Assembly (NCBI GenBank): GCA_031835245.1
Contig: JAVKOQ010000116.1
Coordinates: forward strand, 62,001-126,000
Direction of reading: 5' to 3'
Origin: Balamuthia mandrillaris
Taxonomy: Eukaryota > Discosea > Longamoebia > Balamuthiidae
Length of the DNA: 64,000 nucleotides
Every line of letters begins with the position of its first letter. The stretch's first letter is position 1. The notes under the pieces were generated by a model. It did not search any database and was not told where the DNA came from. It saw only the letters and a program-made list of their open reading frames with translations. Positions 42,029 to 50,970 of the stretch are shown here, in pieces. Made by a program: the position numbers and the translations under genes.

Positions 42029-42150
42029 CGAGAGAGAAAAAAGACAATCGTCTACGATACTGTCAGGTGTTCTCCAAAGATTGGATGCTGCCATGACGGG
42101 TATTTCGTTTGTATCCAACTCAGGTAAGGCGCTCGAAAGCAGATCTTCCA
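35068..42150 (-). CDS. PARP14-like mono-ADP-ribosyltransferase with RRM/KH-like repeats, macro domain, two WWE domains and catalytic domain
   Basis: PARPs of this class attach single ADP-ribose units to proteins. In order from the N-terminus: several small exons (41559-39420) each encoding RRM-like or KH-like alpha/beta units (for example KHVCLSNVPPMTTVEGIAKV, ACLYLPVPMDAKTMV, WVVTLVPSFPDKPKGQV); a large exon at about 39397-37943 with KH-like repeats, an acidic run and a poly-Pro end; an exon at 37906-37360; then the terminal exon (37263-35068). That exon holds a macro domain (ECIVNAANSKLNHVGGVAKK, GDLPSPIKGVIHAVAP, SLPANGSGIYG), WWE1 (YQWSWRENDGTF), WWE2 (FVWEVETSAGW) and the catalytic domain with LLFHGTR, the Tyr in ANYFALNASYS and AYPDYLITY at the end. 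The Glu of polymerising PARPs is replaced by a hydrophobic residue, giving an H-Y-hydrophobic triad. The first two exons (ATG at 42150) are tentative. Confidence 0.88.
41589..41687 (-). repeat. (GAA)n/(CAAGAA)n microsatellite in a PARP14-like gene intron
   Basis: Reads TTC/TTG on the coding strand. It lies between the exon ending near 41524 and the tentative exon at 41780-41695. Confidence 0.75.
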
Positions 42151-42531
42151 TTATCAACTCTCGTTTCCTTCGCTCGTTATTTCTTCTGCTTCTCCTGCTT
42201 TCCGTGCCTCCTCTTTCATCGTTCCATCTCCTCTCTCTTGAAACCTGGTCTAGCTAAGTTCATTTGTTCTCTTTGCCCAACTTCAACGAACATGTTTCCA
42301 CCACTTGTCGATCTCGCGCTTGAGAAAGTTTTACTCTTCCAAGTAACGATGGTTAATTTATAGATCCCTTTGGAAAGTGTGGAGTGAGTGAAATGAGATT
42401 TCAAAAGGAACAAGGCAAAGAAAAACTCATTTCGCAATAGTCGCTTTTTGGTTGATAGATATAACAAAGTAATGTCAGCTCGAGTGAGCCTCAACACAGA
42501 CAAGAAGGGAAAAGAGAAAGCAAGGTTATCT

Positions 42532-45500
42532 TCAATCATAGAGGATCTTCTTCCACCCCTCCTCCTTTTCCACAGCTTCAATGTCCTGCACCCATTTGTT
42601 TCTGTTGCTTTCAGTAGGTAAAAAGAATGTAAATGCAGAATGGGGTTGCCCTGCCTTCGCCAGTTTAAAGCTATTGCTTTCTGTTTATGGTTAAAAAAAG
42701 AGTTTTAGCGAAAAATCAAATGAAGGAAAGAAGAGAAAGAATAAGAGAGCTAACCTGAAGAAGGTTCGAGTTTATAGCCATCTTTGAAGCGAAGAGACTC
42801 TTTGTACTTGGTTTTCGGTCGTGCCTCCATAAAAGTGCCACCTTTGGCTTTGGTTTTCATTCTTGTGACGACTAGCATGTCACTGAAAAGATACAAATAC
42901 TCGCGGTCCTCTTTCTTCCTGTTCGGGAATAACACTTCTGCCACGCCCTCTCTTATGAATCTGCGATGCGCCACATAAAGGGCCTGAGAGAGAGAGAGAG
43001 AGAGAGAAGATGAGTTTCGAGTAAGTAGTTTTTATCAGTAGTAGTCTTACGCCAATGCCCGATATGCTCTTTTGTATGGATTGTATGCTGCGGCGATTGT
43101 CTTCATCCTTCTTCTTTTTGTCCACGTGAAGATTGAGTTCTTTCACTTTGTCCAATGCAGCTATAATGTTGCCATAATCGACATGTTCTTGGCATGTGTA
43201 CTTCAACAAGCTCTGAAATAATTGAAGAGAGATAATCAGTTAGTTGAGAAAGAGGAAAAGGAACAGAAGAGACAAAACAAACCTCAAGCAAAATCTCATA
43301 ACGTGGAAGTCTTTGCACAGGAAGAATAAGGTAGTTAGCAAGTGACATTTTAGATTTAACGCCCTATAAAAATTTTCAAACGTTAACGAGGTTTAGCCAA
43401 CGTTAGTTACTCAATCACCAATTATTCTGCTGCATCAGTGGCGATTCGCTGAAAGGTTACCTTTAGGAAAGCAACAAAAGCAGGTTTCTTCTCCAACTCA
43501 GTGAGTACTTGCACTTGACGTTCGTAATTGTTGAGATATTCGGTGTACAATCTGAGCACAGGGGCCTAGGTTTCATTACCGAATCGTTAGAACGAAAAAA
43601 CTGAGGGAAAGCAAGCACTAAGCAAAGCAGGAGAACAGTTGTTACTTTTTGTATGAAAATATCAGCAAACCGACAGTCGCTAGGCCAAGCGTCCATCCGT
43701 TCTTCCATCGCTTCCAAAATTTGTGTATTAAGACCGATAATGCTCTCAAGATTGGAAAATAGTTGTGTTATTTCTCTTTCCGTGATAAATGAGTGTGAAG
43801 ATCCTCGTAAAGGCGAGATAATGGCCTTTAAGATAGTGCAAAATCAGAAACAGAGTTTTAGAAGTTCGATTAAAGCCAGCATTTAAAAAATAAGCAACAG
43901 AGGGAGAAGGGGGAGAGGGAGGGAGGGGCAAATAGTCTTACCCTCTCCAAATCCTCGAGATTGGCCACGTACGACCTTTCTGTGGAGACTATCTCCCACA
44001 AGGCCATACTTCTCTTCCGCAATCTCTCCGATTCCGGTGCGATCAAAAAGTCAAGGGCTGCATTTAAAACACAAAAAGAGGAAAAGAAAAAGAGGAAAAG
44101 TTACAAATAGTTAATTTCGATTTGCTGAATGTGAGTAGAAAGAGAAACAAAAAGCAAAAGCAAAACTGAAAACAAAAAACAAAAAAAAACAAAAGTGAAG
44201 ACTAGAAAAATATAGAGTACACTGTACCTAAATTGCGGAACTTTTGGACTCGCAACCAAGACCGTATGTGTCGCTGGAGAATAACAATCTTACTGGTATC
44301 ATTTGCGTACCTCGACAAGTCAACGCTCTTTTGGGCTCGTGGCTGGGTGGTCTGCATGACCCTGCGTCGCATTGTATGGCCACTATTGAGAGGCCCTTGA
44401 TGCTGCAGATGCTGCTTTAGTTCTTGAAGCTGCTCCATTTGTTGGGCGGTTAACTTTTGCTTGTTTCTCAGCGTGCCTTTTCGCAGCGTGCCGATGGCAC
44501 TTGTTTGCTCGTCATTTTGGCTTGGAGCGGAGACAGCAGTGACAGTAGGTACGCCATTAGAGGAGTTGGAGAGTGATAATGGTTTCTGTAGCTGTGATGG
44601 TGGTGCTGGTGGTTGTGGACGAGAGCCCAAAGAGGGGGAACTGGCAAATACTCTCATAGAGCCTATACGAGATCCAGTGGAGGAAGATAAGGACAAAGGG
44701 CGTTGGGTGGGTAGGTTTGTAGTGGAAGCGGGCCTAGCGTTGCCTAAGGTAGGAGAAAGGCCTTGTTGGGCCTGAGCTCGCCGAGAAAGTGAGGGTGAAG
44801 CGGATTTGGCTGAGGGAGGAGATTGAGGCTGTGAGGTGTCTGGTTCTTCATCTGCCAGAAGACGAGCACGCACGATTTCTTCGGTGTTTGTGGAGCGAGC
44901 GGAGAGCACGAGATCATGGAGGACTTGAGCCACACGATCCCTCGCGCTTTCAACTTTCTGTCTGGCGGCAGCAGCACCGCTCAATTGGAAGCTTTCCTTA
45001 GCTGCGGAGAGTAGATTGTAGGTGGCTTCCTTGAGGTTCTCCTCTTCCTTAATGCGAAGGGCATGAGAAAAGTCGAGCAGCTGCTTCAGAGCGTTCCACG
45101 CGTTCTTGGCGATCTGCACAAAGGCGGTCTCATCTCCACCGGGCTGAATGGCGGCTGTGACCAGGTCCTTGACGGCAGTGGAACCTACTTTGGCGAGAGT
45201 TACAGTTTTGACTTGGATCGCTTTGGAGAGTTCCTCCGCCTCTGCCTCAATCCAACCTTCCTCTTCCTCTTCCTCCATTATCTTAAGCTCCTCCGAGGCA
45301 TCTATCACTTTTTTGATGGCGAGTGCCACTTCCTTGCAATGGGTCTCCAACAGCTGTTGAGTGCGAGAGGTTGTGGCAGCCGACTTTATCCGCCACACGG
45401 AGACGGTAGCCAATCGCACCAAAGGAAAGACAGAGTCCTTGACCGCCTTGGCGCTTGTTCTGAGGTCCTCAAAGAGGTCCAGGTAGTCCCGGTCGTTGAG

Positions 45501-45749
45501 GTAGAAACCCTTGTTCTCGTTGACAAAGGTGTGCACCATCACCGTCAGCTTGGCCGAGGTTTGCGGCACCCGCTTGGCGGCCTCCACGAAGGCATCCTTC
45601 ATAGCCTCGTTGTTGGTCTCATCTTCGGTGTTGATTCCGTTCACTGTCTCTACGATCTTTTTACAGTCCTCAATGATGCCCATGGCTACCTCTACTATAC
45701 TCTCGTAGAAGTAGTCATTGTCAGGGGGTAGTTCTAGCTCTTCTTCCAT
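42532..45749 (-). CDS. RhoGEF (DH-PH) with helical vinculin/talin-like N-terminus and IQ motif
   Basis: DH-PH proteins exchange GDP for GTP on Rho-family GTPases. The N-terminal exon (45749-44230) has ATG at 45749 (MEEELELPPDNDYFYESIVE). It encodes about 330 residues of long amphipathic helices resembling vinculin/talin-type bundles, a Ser/Pro-rich linker, then an IQ motif (ILQRHIRSWLRVQKFRNLG). The DH domain is spread over exons from 44060 to 43040 (RSYVANLEDLERV region, LEKKPAFVAFLK, and SLANYLILPVQRLPRYEILL). The PH domain is in exons 42974-42750 and 42665-42532 (YLYLFSDMLVVTRMK, then WVQDIEAVEKEEGW), with stop at 42532-42534. An open frame continues upstream of the chosen ATG to about 45905 but without an ATG, so an extra 5' exon is possible. 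Confidence 0.85.
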
Positions 45750-46432
45750 TTCGCGATTTTTGTTTTTTTTAAAAAAAATCTTTCGTTGTTTTAGTTCACC
45801 GGCACTATTCTTGTTGTCGCTTCCTTCGATCGACACCGTTTTATTGTCTTTGAAGAACTTGCGTGAGGCCTTGTGTAGAGGAGAAGGATGATCAGTACCG
45901 TTCAAGATGAGGAACCAAAAAGAAAGGAGTAGCGTAGAACAGAGGGATCATCACGAAAAGGGAGAGAGAAAAACCAAGCCTCCAGATGAAAAATAACACG
46001 GGAAGAAACAAAAATAAAGGCACAGATTGAGGAAGGAGGGACACAAACCTACCAACTCAGAGAACCATCAAAGAGAAAGAAGAAGCCTTTGGCAAGCACT
46101 CAATGCTCTCGTTTCTTTTTGTCTACGAACAAAAAAAAAACAAAAAGATATCCACCGCAAATACCTCCTCCTCCACCTCTCAGATAGTCGCAACTATCAG
46201 TCGGCCAGCGCGATTGTCTTTGGTTGTTTGCTGCTCTCTTTTCCCCAACACAACCACACAAACCCAAAAAAAAAAAAAATAATAAAAGCACGGAAAGGAA
46301 ATGTCCGTCCCTCCTCCTCGCTTTGTTGCAGGACAACAACAAGGGACAACCCAAAAATTGGACCGTAGAGGGGAAGACAGTTTTGACTGTAGACACAACG
46401 ACAACCCAATTTAGTTGGGATTTGTGCAACAA
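45750..46432. other. Region upstream of the RhoGEF gene and of the tRNA
   Basis: No coding gene is recognised. The first 150 bp are open in the RhoGEF frame and may be a 5' exon. The rest is purine-rich, with an A-run near 46131-46147 and another at 46266-46280, and no repeat of note. Confidence 0.4.
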
Positions 46433-46516
46433 GCAAGAGTGCCCGAGCTGGTCAAAGGGGGTAGACTTAAGATCTACTGCGGTAACGCTTCGTGGGTTCG
46501 AACCCCACCTCTTGCA
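46433..46516 (+). tRNA. tRNA-Leu (anticodon UAA)
   Basis: The sequence folds as a class II tRNA. The acceptor stem GCAAGAG/CTCTTGC pairs perfectly, with discriminator A at 46516. The anticodon stem GTAGA/TCTAC carries loop CTTAAGA, giving anticodon TAA. The long variable arm has a GCG/CGC stem, and the T arm is GTGGG-TTCGAAC-CCAC. The anticodon loop has no intron. A T-run at 46523-46527 would terminate Pol III. A Fanzor element is inserted 70 bp downstream. Confidence 0.95.
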
Positions 46517-46659
46517 ACATTCTTTTTATACTTTCTCAATTCAGGGATTTCGAGAATCGTGTCGTCCCAAGAGTTTTGCCTGGCAGGGTTGCCCCTAAGG
46601 CGGCGCAAAGATCATAAGATCTAAGGACAACGAAAAAAGAAATCACGACATTAGTCTTT

Positions 46660-46688
46660 TGGGCCAATGAGCATGTTTCCCGCCAAAA
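46660..46688 (+). promoter_or_regulatory. CCAAT box and E2F-like site in the Fanzor copy B 5' region
   Basis: GGGCCAATGAG (CCAAT at 46663) is followed about 10 bp later by GTTTCCCGCCAAAA (46675-46688), which fits TTTSSCGC exactly. The same arrangement is present in copy A. Paired CCAAT and E2F sites are usual in cell-cycle promoters of eukaryotes; use here is inferred. Confidence 0.45.
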
Positions 46689-47179
46689 CAACCCTTCCTT
46701 CTCCCACGTCTCTGAAGGCAAAGTGGTAGGGTGGGGTGTACGGAATGGATGCTCATGCTGCTGCTGCCGCCAATAAACTTTTGGTACTCGTCATTCGCCT
46801 TGACACTTTTCTGCTACTCGTTTTCTTTTCTTCTCTTCTTTTCTTTTCATTTCTTTCTTTTCAAAAGTAAACACACAGACACACACATCCACGAAGCTCC
46901 ACGCACCACCGTATTTCTCATTGCTACGCTTCTACTACACAAGGAGGAAACCAGCGGAAGGAGGCAGAGGTGGAAACCGAAGCGGTTCAGCCGCAGGCAG
47001 GGGCACTGCTCCGATTGAAAAGGTAGTGTTCTTTTTTCTCTGCTCGCTCACTACATTTTTTGATGATGGAAAAAAAAATGTGTTACCAACCTCTCGCTAA
47101 TGATTTCTTTTGTTTAAAAAAGAACAGCATCACGAACCTCTGTGCGCCTCTTCCACAACGCTGCTGGAAGCTGGCCTGA

Positions 47180-48919
47180 ATGGCAAGTTGCCCACAGTGC
47201 GGAAAAAAGTTTGCTACCTCTCACGGGTTGGCCATCCACTTCGGTCGGGTCCACAAGGAAGGGGGTCGCGCCACTACTTCTGCTACTTCCACTGCTACTC
47301 GGAAAAGAAGAGCGGAAAACGCCCCAGCGGCACCTCAGGCAAGGGCACAGAAGCGTGGAAGGCCGCAGGCTGCACCCGCCCAGCCCTTTTGGAACCAGTT
47401 TTCCAGCTTAATCGGGAGAAGATTAATACGCCCGGAAGCCTTGTGCTTGGAAGAACCCTTTGCCTGTGGTTCAGGATGGTTCACCGCCTGCAAGCACATT
47501 CCTAACGGAGAAAAGGTGTTGGAGGAGGAGGAGGAGAAGAAGGAGAAGGAGAAGAAGGAGGAAGAGGAAGAGGAGAAGGAGAAGGAGAAGGAAGAAGAGG
47601 AGAAAAACCAGAAAGGCTTGTTAGGCCTCATCGAGGGACTCGTTCCGTCTCGCCCAGCCGTACAGCTCACCAAAAAAGGCAAGAACGGAGAGGAGAAACC
47701 GGTAGTGGGGCGAGTGGAGAAGATCCGCCTTTATCCGCGCTCAGAACAAAAGAAGACGCTGGCCAAGTGGTTCGGCACAGTACGATGGACCTACAACAAG
47801 GCCGTGGAGTTCCATCGTGAACATAAAGGAATGCCTCTTAAGGAGATGAAGGAACAAGTCAGGGAGAAATTCCTGAATAACGGCAATTTCAACGGAGAGG
47901 ACAAGAGCCTTGCGTGGGTGTTGGAAACTCCTCGATACATTCGCAGTGACGCTGTCGATGATTTCTTCAACGGCGTGAAAAGCAGCTTGGCGGCGGGCAG
48001 AGGCACGACTGGATTCCAGATGAAGTTCCGTGGTAGGAAGGACAAGAGCCAGTCTCTCAGCATCCAAGCCAGGGAGTGGAACCACAACAACTCTATCCGC
48101 CAACTCTTCTTCGGGGAGGCGCGAATCAAAGCGAGGGACAAGAACTACAAAGTTCCGTCAGAGGTGCTCTATGCCGTTCGTCTGGTGAAGGACACTCGAC
48201 TGGGCCATTACTACCTCTGCGTGCCTCAGCCTTTGAAGCTCATGGGCGAGAGCCAAGCCCGTGAGCACCGAAGGAGAGAGGCAGGCATCATCGCCTTGGA
48301 TCCAGGAGTGCGCACATTCATGACCACCTACAACGGCTGCGGGGAGGTCACCGAGTGGGGCAAAGCGGACATCAACGAGATAGGCAAGCTGTGCCACCGC
48401 CTGGATCGCATGCAGAGTAAGGGCACCAAGGGCAACCACAGGCAACGGCGCCGTCTCCGAAGGGCCGCTGCTCGGCTTCGCCAGAGGATCCGCAACCTGG
48501 TGGATGACCTCCACAAGAAGCTCGTGTCTTGGTTGGTCAGGAACTTCTCCCTCATCCTTCTGCCAGAGTTCAGGAGCCAGCAGATGGTGCGGCGAGGCCA
48601 CCGCCGCATTGGCTCACGAACGGCCAGAGCCATGCTCACCTGGTCCCACTATCGCTTCAGGCAGAGGCTCCTCAACAAGGCCCAGCAATTTCCGTCCTGT
48701 ACGGTCTGCCTCTGCGATGAGGAATACACCTCCAAGACCTGCGGCAAGTGCGGCCAAGTCCACCACCAGTTGGGGGGAAACAAGACCTTTCGGTGCCCTC
48801 AACCCGAGTGTGGCTACCAGGCGGATCGAGATGCCAACGCCGCCCGAAACATCTTGATCCGCTTTTTCACTTTACAAGCACTTACCACCTCCTCCTCCTC
48901 CTCTGTGAGGGGGCGGTAG
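47180..48919 (+). CDS. Fanzor/TnpB-like RuvC nuclease with N-terminal C2H2 zinc finger, copy B (579 aa)
   Basis: This is the second, intact copy. The finger uses C4, C7, H20 and H25. The Lys/Glu tract is residues 112-142. The TnpB core starts near 173 (KPVVGRVEKIRLYP, KWFGTVRWTYNKAVEF). Catalytic and metal residues: Asp374 (IALDPGVRTF), Glu463 (LLPEFRSQQMV), zinc ribbon C521/C524/C539/C544, and the DRDANAARNI block (Asp549/Asp551). An additional Cys cluster precedes the ribbon (C507, C510, C512). The ORF starts with ATG at 47180 and ends TAG at 48917-48919. Of about ten substitutions from copy A, seven fall within residues 215-253; the other three are at 188, 304 and 418. The intact frame, inverted repeats and target duplication suggest recent movement. 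Confidence 0.92.
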   Translation: MASCPQCGKKFATSHGLAIHFGRVHKEGGRATTSATSTATRKRRAENAPAAPQARAQKRGRPQAAPAQPFWNQFSSLIGRRLIRPEALCLEEPFACGSGWFTACKHIPNGEKVLEEEEEKKEKEKKEEEEEEKEKEKEEEEKNQKGLLGLIEGLVPSRPAVQLTKKGKNGEEKPVVGRVEKIRLYPRSEQKKTLAKWFGTVRWTYNKAVEFHREHKGMPLKEMKEQVREKFLNNGNFNGEDKSLAWVLETPRYIRSDAVDDFFNGVKSSLAAGRGTTGFQMKFRGRKDKSQSLSIQAREWNHNNSIRQLFFGEARIKARDKNYKVPSEVLYAVRLVKDTRLGHYYLCVPQPLKLMGESQAREHRRREAGIIALDPGVRTFMTTYNGCGEVTEWGKADINEIGKLCHRLDRMQSKGTKGNHRQRRRLRRAAARLRQRIRNLVDDLHKKLVSWLVRNFSLILLPEFRSQQMVRRGHRRIGSRTARAMLTWSHYRFRQRLLNKAQQFPSCTVCLCDEEYTSKTCGKCGQVHHQLGGNKTFRCPQPECGYQADRDANAARNILIRFFTLQALTTSSSSSVRGR

Positions 48920-49093
48920 GCGGTAAGGTTGCTTTGGTGCCGGCACCGTTGCTTATAGCGAGTCGTAAGACAAGCCGTGATTAGGCACGCCGGAGGTGGG
49001 TTGTTTTTTGTGTCTGTTTTTTTGTTTTCCTTTTTACTAATTTTGCTTTATTTTCGTTGTCCCATTGATCGGCTTGATCTTTGCGCCGCCTTA
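48920..49093 (+). ncRNA. Candidate omega-RNA (guide scaffold) region at the 3' end of Fanzor copy B
   Basis: The 3' non-coding segment contains a perfect palindrome GGTGCCGGCACC at about 48938-48949 and other short stems. It is kept nearly unchanged in copy A down to the point where that copy is truncated. In TnpB and Fanzor systems the guide RNA is transcribed from this end of the element and runs into the flanking DNA. Assignment is by position and conservation only, with no expression evidence. Confidence 0.45.
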
Positions 49094-49218
49094 GGGTTGC
49101 CCCACAAAAACCCTAACCCTTGCCGCTGAGCGAGTCGTAAGAAGGGATGGAATTTATTTTCTGAATCATTTTTTTTATTATTATTAACGTTAATAATAAT
49201 ATAAGTAATGTGTTACTA

Positions 49219-50440
49219 CTACGAGTTGTTGTTCTGTGCGCGAATGCTGCCAAGAAAAGCATCCACAGACTCAGTTGTAGTAGGCAGTGTTGCAGCTGGT
49301 GGCTGTGATTGCGAAGCATGGTTATAGTAGGCAGATTGTTGGGCATAGTAGTAGTTGAAGGAGGGAGCGGTTGGCGTTGAGGTAGCGGTAGCATAAGCAG
49401 AAGAGGCTGCCATGCTCGTGGCTGGTTGTGTGTATGGAAAGGAGGGCTGCTGTGACATTTGTCCAGAGTAGGAGGGAGGAGGATAATAAGGTGGTTGCGA
49501 AGATTGTGACGGAGGTTGTGTGGGATAAGGGGCATAATGGTACGAAGGATAAGGGTAAGGATAGCCATAAGAAGGATCATATGAATAGTGCATAGGATAG
49601 GCATTACTGGCATCGTAGTTTGTGATAGTAGGACCGGAAGAAGAGGAAGGAGACACCTGTGCTGCTGGCGTTGATTCAGGTTTGGGTGTAGAAGGTGCAA
49701 AGGAAGTGGTAGGTTGTGGTACAGTTGTGTTGACTTGAGGGCGTGCTTTGGTTGTTTCATTTTCGTAACTATAATGAAACTCTTCAGTGTCACTGTCCTC
49801 AGCCTTGTTTGCTTCCGCAGATAGCCGTTGTTGCTCCATTTTTGCTTTTTGCTCAGCCTCTTCTTTATGTCGTCTCTCTTTTTCTCGTGCTTCCGCCTCT
49901 TCTTGTTGCCTCCGCTTCCGCTCTTCCATCTTTCTCTTTTCTCGCTCCTCTCTTTCCAAACGAAGCTTTTCTTGCCGTTCTTCTTCCTCTTGTTGATGGG
50001 CCAGATCTTCCTGCAGCTCTTGCAGGTTCTTCTTTTCCTCACCTTTTTGTTCTGCTCGTTCTTTGATCTTTCTTAGCCTTTCAGCGTTTTTCATCTTGCG
50101 CTGCTCTTTCAACAGCATGTGTTGCTCTCTTCCTTCTTTTGTCTGCTGTATCAGCTGATCTAGTACTCTTAAGTCCTCCCGTTTCTTTGCTTCCTGCATT
50201 CCTTCCGTATCTATTTCCTTGAGTGCCGCACGTTCCCATTCTCTTCTTTCTTGTTCTCGTTGGAGGTCTTTTGAATAGAATTCTTTTGACTCCGTGACCT
50301 CCTTCTCTTCCCTATCCCAGCTTTTCTTTTCAAAGTCTACCAAGAAATTGGCTCCTTTCTTCTTGCTTCCATCGTCAGTAATGTCCTCTCCAGCCGCTAT
50401 TTTCTGATATAGTTAGAGTCACAAAGAAAGCGAGCGAGCG

Positions 50441-50489
<49 letters not shown>

Positions 50490-50970
50490 AGAATGAGCAA
50501 GGAGAGCGAAGGTGAGCAGGGTGAGGGAGAGAAGAAACTACAAACCCAAACGTTCATACAAACGACTTTTCTCCCTCATTCTGGCTTGACTGATGTCCAA
50601 CTTCTCCGCTTCGGAGGGCGTAGTGGATGCCAGCACGTCCCTTTTGGCTCTCTCCTCGATGCCTTTGTTCGACTTTTTCCAGGGATCCTTGGCAGCCTTT
50701 TTCGCCTAGTAGTGTGCGCGTTAGAAACAAAACCTTTGTCATTGGAGTGAGACAAACCTTGGCAGTAATGGGAGCTACGCCGGTGGCCTTGAACCGCTTT
50801 CGATCCTGTTGAGCCTGGAAGAGGACCGCCTTTAAGCCGACCATCTGTACGCGAAGAAACAAAAAACATTAGTTTGTGGTTCGCATAGAGTCATGGTTCT
50901 GTTTTTCAAAAAAAACCAAACGTACCGAAGACTGCGAAACGCCTTCAATCTCTTTTCTCTTCTTCCACAT
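49219..50970 (-). CDS. CCDC174: CCDC174-like coiled-coil protein
   Basis: CCDC174 is a nuclear coiled-coil protein linked in animals to the exon junction complex and splicing. Exon 1 (50970-50926) encodes MWKKRKEIEGVSQSS. Exon 2 (50844-50758) encodes MVGLKAVLFQAQQDRKRFKA, which matches the N-terminal LKAELFRKQEEFK region of the family. Exon 3 (50705 to about 50550) has DPWKKSNKGIEERAKRDVLA. The large last exon (from about 50398) holds the VDFEKKSWDREE block, RREWERAALKEIDTEG, LIQQTKEGREQ and a very long charged coiled coil. It ends in a Tyr/Pro/Gln-rich tail (YPYPYPSYHYAPYP) that animal homologues lack. The exact join of exons 3 and 4 is not resolved. Confidence 0.72.

Larger units (their letters stand above)
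46596..49093 (+). mobile_element. Fanzor/TnpB transposon, copy B, complete with terminal inverted repeats
   Basis: A 2498-bp element with a perfect 19-bp terminal inverted repeat, TAAGGCGGCGCAAAGATCA (46596-46614, and inverted at 49075-49093). A broader similarity extends about 45 bp inward on both sides (GATC..GATC..GGACAACGAAAA). It contains a 584-bp 5' non-coding part, one intron-free ORF and 174 bp of 3' non-coding DNA. No separate transposase is present. Fanzor genes are known to ride in several DNA transposon superfamilies, and a 10-bp duplication would fit Mutator-like integration, so mobilisation in trans is the likely route. Confidence 0.9.
46586..49103. repeat. 10-bp target site duplication flanking Fanzor copy B
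   Basis: GGGTTGCCCC at 46586-46595 lies directly before the left inverted repeat. It recurs at 49094-49103 directly after the right inverted repeat, in the same direction. Because the site begins GGG and ends CCC, shorter duplications of 8, 6 or 4 bp with longer inverted repeats are formally possible. The copy A terminus starts at TAAGG after a different flank (TGA), which supports the 10-bp reading. Confidence 0.85.

Noticed and set aside
46731-47018. 95-aa hydrophobic ORF in the 5' part of the Fanzor element, present in both copies
   Set aside because: It comes from a TTTTC-type repeat, changes length between copies and has no start context. It is better read as 5' untranslated sequence.
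49111-49120. Telomere-like CCCTAACCCT beside the Fanzor insertion
   Set aside because: It covers only one and a half repeat units, too short to indicate an internal telomere tract.
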